From assembly GCA_937926755.1 (NCBI GenBank), contig CALBBA010000335.1:1-5722 (forward strand): a stretch of 5,722 nt of DNA. The letters are read 5' to 3'. Of the stretch, positions 1 through 5,050 are shown one piece after another (the stretch's first letter is position 1; every line of letters begins with the position of its first letter). This DNA is from an uncultured Collinsella sp. GTDB lineage: Bacteria; Actinomycetota; Coriobacteriia; Coriobacteriales; Coriobacteriaceae. The notes beneath the pieces were generated by a model, which was not told where the DNA came from, ran no database searches, and worked only from the letters and a program-made list of their open reading frames with translations. The position numbers and the translations under genes were made by a program.

Positions 1-300
1 CCCCGACCCGCTCGCATAGTCCCAAGAGCCGCCTGCCAAGAACCAGCCAGTGGCCATTGCACCGGAGTCGCCGAACCAGTACCAGGAGCCGCCGAGGCTG
101 CGCCAGCTGTTAGCGACCATGGCGCCCGAACCGTCGAGGTAGTACCACGTACCGCCGATGTTGAGCCAGCCAGTGGCCATCGCACCGGAAGCGTTGGCGT
201 AGTACCACGTCCCCGAAACGTTGATCCAGCCGGTCAGCATGACACCATACTCGTCGAAATAATACCAAGTTCCACCGATATTATGCCAACCGGTCAGCAG
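1..300 (-). repeat. Tandem ~60-bp coding repeats of the wall-binding module
   Basis: The DNA repeats about every 60-63 bases with recurring words such as GGCGGTACGTGGTACTAC and GCGATGGCCACTGGCTGG (minus-strand sense), for example near 58-50, 180-170 and 230-210. Each unit encodes one aromatic wall-binding repeat. The nucleotide similarity between neighbouring units suggests recent internal duplication, so the copy number probably varies between strains. Confidence 0.75.
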
Positions 301-852
301 TTCGCCACTGGAGGTCGCATAGAACCACTTTCCATAGATGGAGTCATAGAGCCAGCCGCTATGCTGCATGCGGCCATCGGCGTTGGCACCAGGGGTGTTC
401 AGGAAGTAGTTCTTGCCGTCAATCTGAACTCGGCCGTATGCCATATCATGGCTTTCGGGGTAGAAGTAATACTTGTCCCCACCGATAGACTGCCAGCCCG
501 ACACCGCGATCCCGTCAGCGCCAAAATAGTACCAAACGGCTTCGTAATCGTTATACCACTGGTTCGTGACCATGACGCCAGTCTCGGGATCGAAATAGCG
601 AAGGTTGCCGTCCTCGCACCGAACGAGTCCGGTCTGCATCGAGCCATCGTTGTCGAAATAATACGTTCCAGCAGGACGAGAAACAGAGAAACCTGTCAAA
701 TTGCGAGACTCGCTATGATCAATATATTGAAGACCAACGAGAGAATCAATATCAGCAAATGAGGGCGCCGGGGCAACCGTCATGCAGACAGCGGCAAATG
801 CAACAACTCCCAGCACTGTTAGTCCGCGCCATCTTTCTCGAAGGTTTTTCAT
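1..852 (-). CDS. Secreted cell-wall-binding repeat protein, C-terminus beyond window
   Basis: Reading leftward from ATG at 852-850, the frame stays open for 284 codons to the window edge, so the gene is 3'-partial. Residues 1-33 form a signal peptide: basic n-region (KNLRERWR), hydrophobic core (LTVLGVVAFAAV) and an SFA|D cleavage site near residue 33. From about residue 60 the protein consists of roughly 20-residue units of the type GW-NIGGTWYYFD-SGAMATGW. The clearest are at 185-209, 206-229, 226-249 and 247-270; earlier units (about 64-184) are more diverged. This is the choline-binding / cell-wall-binding repeat family, which anchors exported proteins to teichoic acid or other wall polymers by stacked aromatic residues. 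No catalytic domain is visible, so any enzymatic part must lie past the edge. GGAGAAAGG (868-860) lies 7 bases before the start. Codon composition is GC-rich, unlike the genes from 1777 on. Family assignment is firm; specific substrate and role cannot be told. Confidence 0.92.
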   Translation of the reverse strand, partial: MKNLRERWRGLTVLGVVAFAAVCMTVAPAPSFADIDSLVGLQYIDHSESRNLTGFSVSRPAGTYYFDNDGSMQTGLVRCEDGNLRYFDPETGVMVTNQWYNDYEAVWYYFGADGIAVSGWQSIGGDKYYFYPESHDMAYGRVQIDGKNYFLNTPGANADGRMQHSGWLYDSIYGKWFYATSSGELLTGWHNIGGTWYYFDEYGVMLTGWINVSGTWYYANASGAMATGWLNIGGTWYYLDGSGAMVANSWRSLGGSWYWFGDSGAMATGWFLAGGSWDYASGSG

Positions 853-859
853 ACGACAT

Positions 860-868
860 CCTTTCTCC
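860..868 (-). promoter_or_regulatory. Ribosome binding site of the wall-binding protein
   Basis: Read on the minus strand, GGAGAAAGG ends 7 bases before the ATG at 852-850. It fixes the start directly ahead of the signal peptide. Confidence 0.75.
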
Positions 869-873
869 GAGAT

Positions 874-888
874 TTAAGGCTCTCTTAA
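874..888. repeat. Inverted repeat in the leader of the wall-binding gene
   Basis: TTAAG-GCTCT-CTTAA is a perfect 5-bp dyad with a 5-base spacer, just upstream of the ribosome binding site of the minus-strand gene. It could be an operator or a weak leader hairpin. The stem is AT-rich and short, so the role is uncertain. A poor promoter match (TTGAAA, 17 bases, AAAAAT) lies further upstream on the same strand and is not annotated separately. Confidence 0.35.
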
Positions 889-1036
889 GTTATTTTTAAA
901 CTATCAATTCAGTATTTCAACGGGAAATCGATAAAAGGTGTCTTTGTGACTGCAATTTAAATATGAGTCGCCACACCTCAACCGTTACGCTAAATAGCTT
1001 CTGAGTCAAACCGAGCACATAAGCGAACTAATTTAA

Positions 1037-1168
1037 TACGGCCACCTGAAAAATCCTGACACACGTTTTCGATATGACAAGAGCCGCTTCAATAAGAAGT
1101 ACTTGAACCCCACCGCCCTTGCAGCTCTTGAGGATACTTTGCCGGATCTTGGAATTACTTCGCTCTAA
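1037..1168 (+). pseudogene. Unrecognised C-terminal gene remnant
   Basis: An open frame bounded by TAA at 1034-1036 and TAA at 1166-1168 encodes 43 residues, including RYDKSRFNKKYLNPTALAAL followed by EDTLPDLGITSL and the stop. It has no ATG or GTG start in frame and no ribosome binding site. The composition, with charged and helical stretches, nevertheless looks like the tail of a real protein. I read it as the 3' end of a gene whose body was lost by deletion or insertion-element activity. I do not recognise the family. A transposase or plasmid protein tail is one possibility but no diagnostic motif is present. It converges on and just touches the stop of the minus-strand ORF at 1165. It may also be a chance open frame. 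Confidence 0.3.
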
Positions 1169-1605
1169 AGCAAGAAGTACTCACTGTCGGAGGATAGGTT
1201 CGGCCCGAGCCACGGATCGCCATCCAAGAAGAACTCAGGCCAGCGCTGCATGAACAGCGCTTGCTCGCGCTTCCAGCGACACATCTTTTCCTCGTTGGCC
1301 TCTTCCCTGCCGCGCGAGGTAAACTCGTAGTGGTACAGCTCGGCATAGGGCGTAAAGATGGCGCGACAGCCCGCCTCCCCCCCTGGCGCCAAATGTCTCG
1401 ACCGCGAAGCTGTCCAATTCCAGATGGTCGGCATCGGTCCAGGCTCGGCAGCCTCTGAGACACCCGACTCGTCGTACGTGACCTTGTCTATAAACAGGCT
1501 TTCCGCACTCACAGCATAAGAAGGCCCGTGCAACAAAACACAAAGGTAGGCCAGAGCAACAAGCAGGATGCAACGGCGATGATGGTCCAACAAGACAACA
1601 GGCAT
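1165..1605 (-). CDS. Hypothetical small secreted protein (146 aa)
   Basis: The frame begins at ATG 1605-1603, 12 bases after an in-frame TAG, so this is its only possible start upstream of the hydrophobic segment. Residues 1-34 resemble a signal peptide: HHRR, then the hydrophobic core ILLVALAYLCVLL, then a possible SYA or VSA cleavage site. The remaining ~110 residues are acidic and aromatic-rich, with two cysteines (about 80 and 109) and a C-terminal WPEFFLDGDPWLGPNLSSDS segment. I recognise no family. Other frames across the same GC-rich DNA are also open, but their products are Cys/Arg-rich and unnatural, which favours this one. No Shine-Dalgarno sequence precedes the start, so the gene may be poorly expressed, decayed at its 5' end, or a chance ORF. 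Confidence 0.42.
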   Translation of the reverse strand: MPVVLLDHHRRCILLVALAYLCVLLHGPSYAVSAESLFIDKVTYDESGVSEAAEPGPMPTIWNWTASRSRHLAPGGEAGCRAIFTPYAELYHYEFTSRGREEANEEKMCRWKREQALFMQRWPEFFLDGDPWLGPNLSSDSEYFLL

Positions 1606-1711
1606 GAGTGCGCCGATCTACACGGCAAGCCAATAAACAGGATTGGGAAATGCCTGGCGGCAGTACTCATCAGTGCATTGAGATCAAATCCTAGCTCAGA
1701 CTCATAACAGA

Positions 1712-1717
1712 TAGAAT
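1712..1717 (+). promoter_or_regulatory. Possible -10 box for the GHKL operon
   Basis: TAGAAT matches the sigma-70 -10 consensus at five of six positions, 60 bases before the ATG at 1777. No good -35 lies at the right spacing (TTGAGA at 1678-1683 is too far), so this is only a weak suggestion. A small CCGC-AACA-GCGG dyad (1720-1731) follows where transcription would start. Confidence 0.22.
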
Positions 1718-1776
1718 CCCCGCAACAGCGGAAAAGTCGACGTAAATCGTTTAAGTATGCGGCAAGCGGAGAGCGT

Positions 1777-3288
1777 ATGAGCGCACGCAGTAGACATCAA
1801 AACGCTCCAGCTCAGCCTATCAATAATGCCAGCCCATACAGCACCGCAAAGGCGCATATCTACAAGCAAAAAGACCAGCAATCAATATGGCTGGAGAAAG
1901 TCGGTAAGGCAGTTTCACTAACTTATCATGACAATATCAAACGCATTTACCGAAATATCGCCAAAAAAATGCCCCAATGTTTCGCTTGTATCAGAGGCGG
2001 TTGGGGCTTCATTGATAGAATAGTCTTACTTGCCAATTCGGAACTATGGCTAGGCTGTTTCACCATGAATAATACATCTGAACCCCAAAAGCCCTATATA
2101 GTGTTAAACATAAAGCCGTCTCGCGGCGCGGCTGGCTATCTCAGGAAAAAAATAGACGCCGCTATCGATGCTGGCTTCTATAGTTTTAAGGTTAGGCTAG
2201 AAGCTGATGAAAGCGGGCTATATCCCAATCGCGTACTTCCCATAGTTGCAACTCTGTCATCCTATTCAACCAACCGCGGTTGTACTTTCTTTCCCTCCAA
2301 AACGACCCGTAAGGGGACATATGCCGACTCTGTAGGGCTACTAAAGCCCTTCAGAGACCCTAACGGTATCGATTCGGCATCATTTCTTGATAAAGTCTGG
2401 CGCTTCGACAGGAATACGCATTTTGATGTGGTTAGTGGGATTATCGACTCGCTTCGCAAGACTACGGTGCTTGCGCCCGGCCTTCTCCATGGAATCGAAT
2501 ACGGATTAAACGAGATATCAGATAACGTACTTGTTCATTCGACAAAAATGCAAAGCGAGCATGTTGAAGGCTACGTAATGGCCCAAGTTCATCGTCAATC
2601 TAACAAAGTCGCAATCGCAGTCTATGATGACGGAATTGGCATTCCCGATTCACTTAGGAGTGGCGGCGTAGCCTTTGCTGACACAAAGGAGGCTATACAA
2701 CTTGCTCTTAGCAAGGGCGTAACAGATGGAAATGGCGCAGGCAACGGATTGTGGCTTCTTGACAGTATTGTCGACGCAGCATCTGGTTCTCTCGATATTC
2801 AGTCTGACGGCATTGGCTATAGAAAGGTTCACAAATACAACGGCGCAGACGCTACGATCGCATTCAGAAATGTCAACACCCCGGTAGGCGGAAGCACGTT
2901 AGTAGATTTTCAAGTCTCGACAAACTCATCAATATCCATGTCAGACATTTTTGAGGGAAACTCGCCGGTCAATCTTTGGAAAGAATCCCATGAAACCGAC
3001 CCCTCGGGCAGAAGCCTCCGACTTCGTCTGGCTGACGAATCATCCGGATTTGGAAGCAGATACGACGCTGCGAAAATGCGATGTTTAGCATTAAACATGG
3101 CTAGCGATGCAGATGATAAGGTCTATTTAGACTTTGCGGACGTGCCGTTCATCAGCTTATCGTTTGCAGATGAGTTTATAAACAAATTGATACGCGAGGT
3201 AGGCCTAGTCACCTTCATTAAAAAATACGCTATTGTGAATCTGTGCCAATCTTGCGCCGAAGCAATTGATTACATCACTAGAAACTGA
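1777..3288 (+). CDS. GHKL ATPase fused to a STAS-like (DUF4325) domain
   Basis: This 503-residue soluble protein has no transmembrane segment and starts at an ATG 5 bases after GGAG (1768-1771). Residues 1-230 are an unrecognised N-terminal region. Residues 235-375 carry the GHKL ATP-binding fold: N box with E246 and N250 (NEISDN), G1 box DDGIGIP at 284-290, and G2 box GAGNGLW at 320-326. No H-box for histidine autophosphorylation is visible, so it resembles RsbW-like anti-sigma kinases or a GHKL ATPase more than a classical sensor kinase. Residues about 418-500 match the STAS-like DUF4325 family (GSRYDAAKM, VYLDFADVPFISLSFADEF). Combining a GHKL ATPase and a STAS-like domain on one chain suggests an internal partner-switch regulator (inference). 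It is followed after 69 bases by the small ORF and SIR2-like gene in the same orientation, so it is probably co-transcribed with them and may sense the trigger or control the effector. Composition is more AT-rich than the left flank. Confidence 0.93.
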   Translation: MSARSRHQNAPAQPINNASPYSTAKAHIYKQKDQQSIWLEKVGKAVSLTYHDNIKRIYRNIAKKMPQCFACIRGGWGFIDRIVLLANSELWLGCFTMNNTSEPQKPYIVLNIKPSRGAAGYLRKKIDAAIDAGFYSFKVRLEADESGLYPNRVLPIVATLSSYSTNRGCTFFPSKTTRKGTYADSVGLLKPFRDPNGIDSASFLDKVWRFDRNTHFDVVSGIIDSLRKTTVLAPGLLHGIEYGLNEISDNVLVHSTKMQSEHVEGYVMAQVHRQSNKVAIAVYDDGIGIPDSLRSGGVAFADTKEAIQLALSKGVTDGNGAGNGLWLLDSIVDAASGSLDIQSDGIGYRKVHKYNGADATIAFRNVNTPVGGSTLVDFQVSTNSSISMSDIFEGNSPVNLWKESHETDPSGRSLRLRLADESSGFGSRYDAAKMRCLALNMASDADDKVYLDFADVPFISLSFADEFINKLIREVGLVTFIKKYAIVNLCQSCAEAIDYITRN

Positions 3289-3320
3289 GGTTCGACGCGT
3301 AACAGCAGACTAGAAGCTGA
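3277..3320 (+). repeat. Direct repeat ACTAGAARCTGA, two copies 32 bp apart
   Basis: ACTAGAAACTGA at 3277-3288 spans the stop codon of the GHKL gene. ACTAGAAGCTGA at 3309-3320 differs at one base. A third, weaker copy (ACTAGAAATTGC) begins at 4677, just after the SIR2-like gene. The 32-bp spacing is about three helical turns. It could be a protein-binding site pair or the residue of a recombination event; chance cannot be excluded. Confidence 0.4.
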
Positions 3321-3348
3321 AGACCTTTAAACAAACAATCTCTTATGC

Positions 3349-3353
3349 AGGAG
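3349..3353 (+). promoter_or_regulatory. Ribosome binding site of the 25-codon ORF
   Basis: AGGAG sits 4 bases before the ATG at 3358. It belongs to an 11-bp word, TTATGCAGGAG (3343-3353), that recurs exactly at 3410-3420 as the ribosome binding site of the SIR2-like gene. This is the main evidence that the small ORF is translated. Confidence 0.6.
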
Positions 3354-3357
3354 TATC

Positions 3358-3435
3358 ATGGATGATATTTCGAGCCCTGGCTCTATGCGGGCTGAGATCA
3401 TTAACACATTTATGCAGGAGCAGCGTTATGAGTAA
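3358..3435 (+). CDS. 25-aa small ORF coupled to the SIR2-like gene
   Basis: Starting at ATG 3358, this short frame encodes 25 residues, beginning MDDISSPGSMRAEIINT and ending MQEQRYE, then stops at TAA 3433-3435. It has its own Shine-Dalgarno sequence, and its end overlaps the SIR2-like start within ATGAGTAA (3428-3435), an arrangement typical of translational coupling. An in-frame TAA at 3328 rules out a longer upstream gene. The peptide is acidic and probably helical after the proline, with no membrane segment. It might be a leader peptide whose translation controls the downstream effector, or a tiny partner protein such as an inhibitor. I know of no matching family. The coding DNA contains short competing inverted repeats (3362-3401), which would fit a leader role. 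Confidence 0.5.
   Translation: MDDISSPGSMRAEIINTFMQEQRYE
3362..3401 (+). promoter_or_regulatory. Possible alternative hairpins within the small ORF
   Basis: AGCCC (3373-3377) can pair with GGGCT (3389-3393), with an outer ATGAT (3362-3366) / ATCAT (3397-3401) stem. Alternatively GAGCC (3372-3376) can pair with the adjacent GGCTC (3379-3383), though the two-base loop makes this a palindrome in DNA rather than a good RNA hairpin. The pairings are mutually exclusive and lie in the region ribosomes would traverse while translating the small ORF. Stems are short, so confidence is low. Confidence 0.28.
3416..3420 (+). promoter_or_regulatory. Ribosome binding site of the SIR2-like gene
   Basis: AGGAG lies 7 bases before ATG 3428. 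It decides the start: the longer in-frame ATG at 3362 has no ribosome binding site at proper spacing, and would add 22 residues ahead of the conserved GAGAE nucleotide-binding segment. Confidence 0.8.
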
Positions 3436-4663
3436 AACTCTTCTAGTGGGTGCCGGGGCGGAATGTATCGAGCCTTTTGGGCTTCTTGCTGGAAAAGAAT
3501 TCACATTCGACACTTGCTACTATCAGAATGAAGCATTGTATGAAGCCTTGGAAGAATTCTATCGAGGGCGACTTTCGAAAAGTGCAAATCGGGATACAGG
3601 AACTCCCTCCTCGTATCAAAAACTATTTCTCTACTCGTCCAAAAACGTGGCGTTTCGCAAACTGTCCAACTATATCGTCAGCGCCTCTATGGATACATTT
3701 TTAGGCTCGCAGCTGAATGAGCATATTGTTAAGAGCCAGGATGACGATGAAGAGAATCAGCTTGATACTTATGGTCGGGATCTTCTGTTTGACATGCTGA
3801 TCAAGAGAGATAAGGATGCCGGCTATGTGAGCGCTTTGAAGGAAGTGGCACTCGAGGTGATTCCGGACGATGCGTACTATGGGACCATAGAGACGTATTT
3901 CTCAAGCCTTATTAATCCTGCAAGGAGGAACAAATCGCTCTGGCGTTTGATCAACTATTATTGGAGCGCGTTCTTTTCCGTTGCTGAACCGCTGATTCGC
4001 AAGGCATTTGAAGACGATAGGCTATTTAAGCAGCAGGGTCTATATAGGTTTACATTAAATAATATCAATACCGTTATTGATGCGATAACGACGCGGAACC
4101 AGTTTACCCTCCAAGATATCCAAGATACTTACTACGCAAGGTTACGTGGAAGATTTGATAACGTGTTGACGACGAATTACACGGGGCTTTCGGATTTTTT
4201 GTTTCCTAAGTTGATTGGAAATTCATGTGTGTATCTATCAGGGGCTCTCTGGCTGTTCGAATCGCTTGGGTCTCTCACTTCAAGAGATGTGCGTAAAGAA
4301 CCCATAGCTGCGGATGAATTTGTCTTTCCGTTTCTTATGACACAAGTGCCGATTAAGCCAATTATCGATACGACCCAGCTGAGATCCTTTTCCAAGGCTA
4401 TTGAGATCCTCGACAACACGGTCCTTCTCGTTGTCTTGGGCTATTCATTTTGCGAAAGTGATTCTCACATTTCGGCTATGGTGCGAGATTTCATGCAGCA
4501 TTCGAATAGTCGTCTTATCTATCTCGACCACAGCAGAGATGAGACACCCAGCACCATCAAGAAAAAGCTGAGGCTTAATCCTGAGCATAGTTACAATATC
4601 GATATTTTAGGCACTGGAGACAGCGATATAAACCGTCTGATTGACATTTTAAATCACGCCTGA
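3428..4663 (+). CDS. SIR2-like domain protein, probable NAD-linked effector
   Basis: Translated from ATG 3428 (AGGAG 7 bases upstream) this gives 411 residues. Residues 1-20 hold a Rossmann-type start, TLLVGAGAECIEPFGLL, equivalent to the GAGxS strand of SIR2 proteins. Residues 247-252 are LTTNYT, corresponding to the TTNYD/TQNID motif. CVYLSG (267-272) sits where a catalytic HG is normally found. FPFLMTQVPIKP (300-311) resembles the proline/lysine segment, and VVLGYSFCESDSHI (335-348) is the late GYSF..D.HI motif typical of bacterial SIR2-like proteins. Residues about 35-240 are a long helical insertion. SIR2-like domains in phage defence usually cleave NAD+. Here the Asp of the TTNYD motif is Thr252 and the usual histidine is replaced by Ser271, so catalysis is doubtful or uses other residues. 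It is in one transcription unit with the GHKL-STAS gene and translationally coupled to the 25-codon ORF. The family call rests on motifs only and is moderately sure. Confidence 0.8.
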   Translation: MSKTLLVGAGAECIEPFGLLAGKEFTFDTCYYQNEALYEALEEFYRGRLSKSANRDTGTPSSYQKLFLYSSKNVAFRKLSNYIVSASMDTFLGSQLNEHIVKSQDDDEENQLDTYGRDLLFDMLIKRDKDAGYVSALKEVALEVIPDDAYYGTIETYFSSLINPARRNKSLWRLINYYWSAFFSVAEPLIRKAFEDDRLFKQQGLYRFTLNNINTVIDAITTRNQFTLQDIQDTYYARLRGRFDNVLTTNYTGLSDFLFPKLIGNSCVYLSGALWLFESLGSLTSRDVRKEPIAADEFVFPFLMTQVPIKPIIDTTQLRSFSKAIEILDNTVLLVVLGYSFCESDSHISAMVRDFMQHSNSRLIYLDHSRDETPSTIKKKLRLNPEHSYNIDILGTGDSDINRLIDILNHA

Positions 4664-4801
4664 GCGGCTGAATAACACTAGAAATTGCTCGGTGTTGAAC
4701 CAAGTCAAGGTCTCCAAGCTATTCCCGCATATAACGAAAAAGAAAGCTTGTCTCAAGCATTTCAATCTGTCGTTTCATGTCAAATCGCATCTTTATATTC
4801 C

Positions 4802-4898
4802 TATCGTAAGTTATATCGAGATTTATCGGCTTATATAAACTTGTATAAGCTTATCGTGGAATATCGTTAGTTTCGACCTGCTAAATCCAACATATCGA
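4802..4898. repeat. Cluster of six TATCG words
   Basis: TATCG begins at 4802, 4814, 4824, 4852, 4862 and 4894, giving steps of 12, 10, 28, 10 and 32 bases, close to helical phasing. Two copies are extended to ATATCGAG (4813-4820 and 4892-4899). Such arrays can bind a regulator or replication initiator cooperatively. No plasmid replication gene is in the window, so an operator is the more likely reading; it may still be chance. Confidence 0.35.
4829..4850. repeat. Inverted repeat GCTTATA-8-TATAAGC
   Basis: A perfect 7-bp dyad with an 8-base spacer (TAAACTTG), flanked on both sides by TTATCG (4823-4828 and 4851-4856). It has no T-run to act as an intrinsic terminator for the SIR2-like gene. 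A dimeric regulator site or a tyrosine-recombinase core-like site are both possible. Confidence 0.45.
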
Positions 4899-4928
4899 GA
4901 CAGGCAATTACCGCAGGATAGAAAGCTG

Positions 4929-4940
4929 TTACACCTGTAA
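4929..4940. promoter_or_regulatory. Operator-like palindrome TTACA-CC-TGTAA
   Basis: The 12-base palindrome contains TACACCTGTA (4930-4939), which fits exactly the TACAnnTGTA box bound by CopY/CopR-type winged-helix repressors, relatives of BlaI/MecI. It lies 110 bases before the DUF4869 start and upstream of the possible promoter. No such regulator or copper gene is in the window, so the match shows only that a dimeric repressor site is plausible here. Confidence 0.4.
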
Positions 4941-4991
4941 AAGTCATCGGTTCGTTCTAACAGACATGTTGATTGACCCGTTACCCACTGC

Positions 4992-5022
4992 TTGAGGGAA
5001 ATCGACCCCAACATGGTAAAGT
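4992..5022 (+). promoter_or_regulatory. Possible promoter of the DUF4869 operon
   Basis: TTGAGG (4992-4997) and TAAAGT (5017-5022) are separated by 19 bases, and the -10 is preceded by TGG, an extended -10 feature. It lies 28 bases before the DUF4869 ATG. Spacing is longer than optimal, so this is a modest candidate. Confidence 0.33.
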
Positions 5023-5050
5023 AGTCGCAACAGGCAACCATGGAGGAACA

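Larger units (their letters stand above)
4664..5050. other. AT-rich intergenic region without a convincing gene
   Basis: About 390 bases separate the SIR2-like gene from the DUF4869 gene. A 61-codon frame with a TTG start (4685-4870) is open but has no ribosome binding site, and no RNA gene or clear terminator hairpin is visible. What it does hold is regulatory-looking: a GCTTATA/TATAAGC dyad, six TATCG words within 97 bases, a TTACA-CC-TGTAA palindrome and a possible promoter, annotated separately. The low GC (19/60 at 4801-4860) also suits a promoter or operator region. Confidence 0.6.

Noticed and set aside
1..300. CRISPR array, suggested by regular ~60-bp repeats
   Set aside because: The repeats are imperfect, in frame and encode aromatic wall-binding units; there are no unique spacers.
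283..762. 159-codon plus-strand ORF
   Set aside because: It is antisense to the clearly coding wall-binding repeat gene, which has a signal peptide and periodic aromatic repeats; this frame has no recognisable features.
1155..1633. Other minus-strand ORFs of 102 and 132 codons over the same DNA as the 146-aa ORF
   Set aside because: Their products are Arg/Cys-rich with no domain-like order; high GC leaves several frames open.
3362..3427. Upstream ATG extension of the SIR2-like protein by 22 residues
   Set aside because: No ribosome binding site fits that ATG, while ATG 3428 has AGGAG 7 bases before it and leads directly into the conserved GAGAE strand.
4664..4700. Rho-independent terminator after the SIR2-like gene
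   Set aside because: No GC-rich stem followed by a T-run is visible here.
4831..4841. TTATATAAACT as half of a dif-like Xer site
   Set aside because: It is close to the Bacillus-type XerD arm, but the 11 bases expected for the XerC arm on its left do not match, so a complete dif site is not supported.
4685..4870. 61-codon ORF with TTG start
   Set aside because: No ribosome binding site, weak start codon and AT-rich content; the region is better explained as intergenic, although the product is not obviously unnatural.
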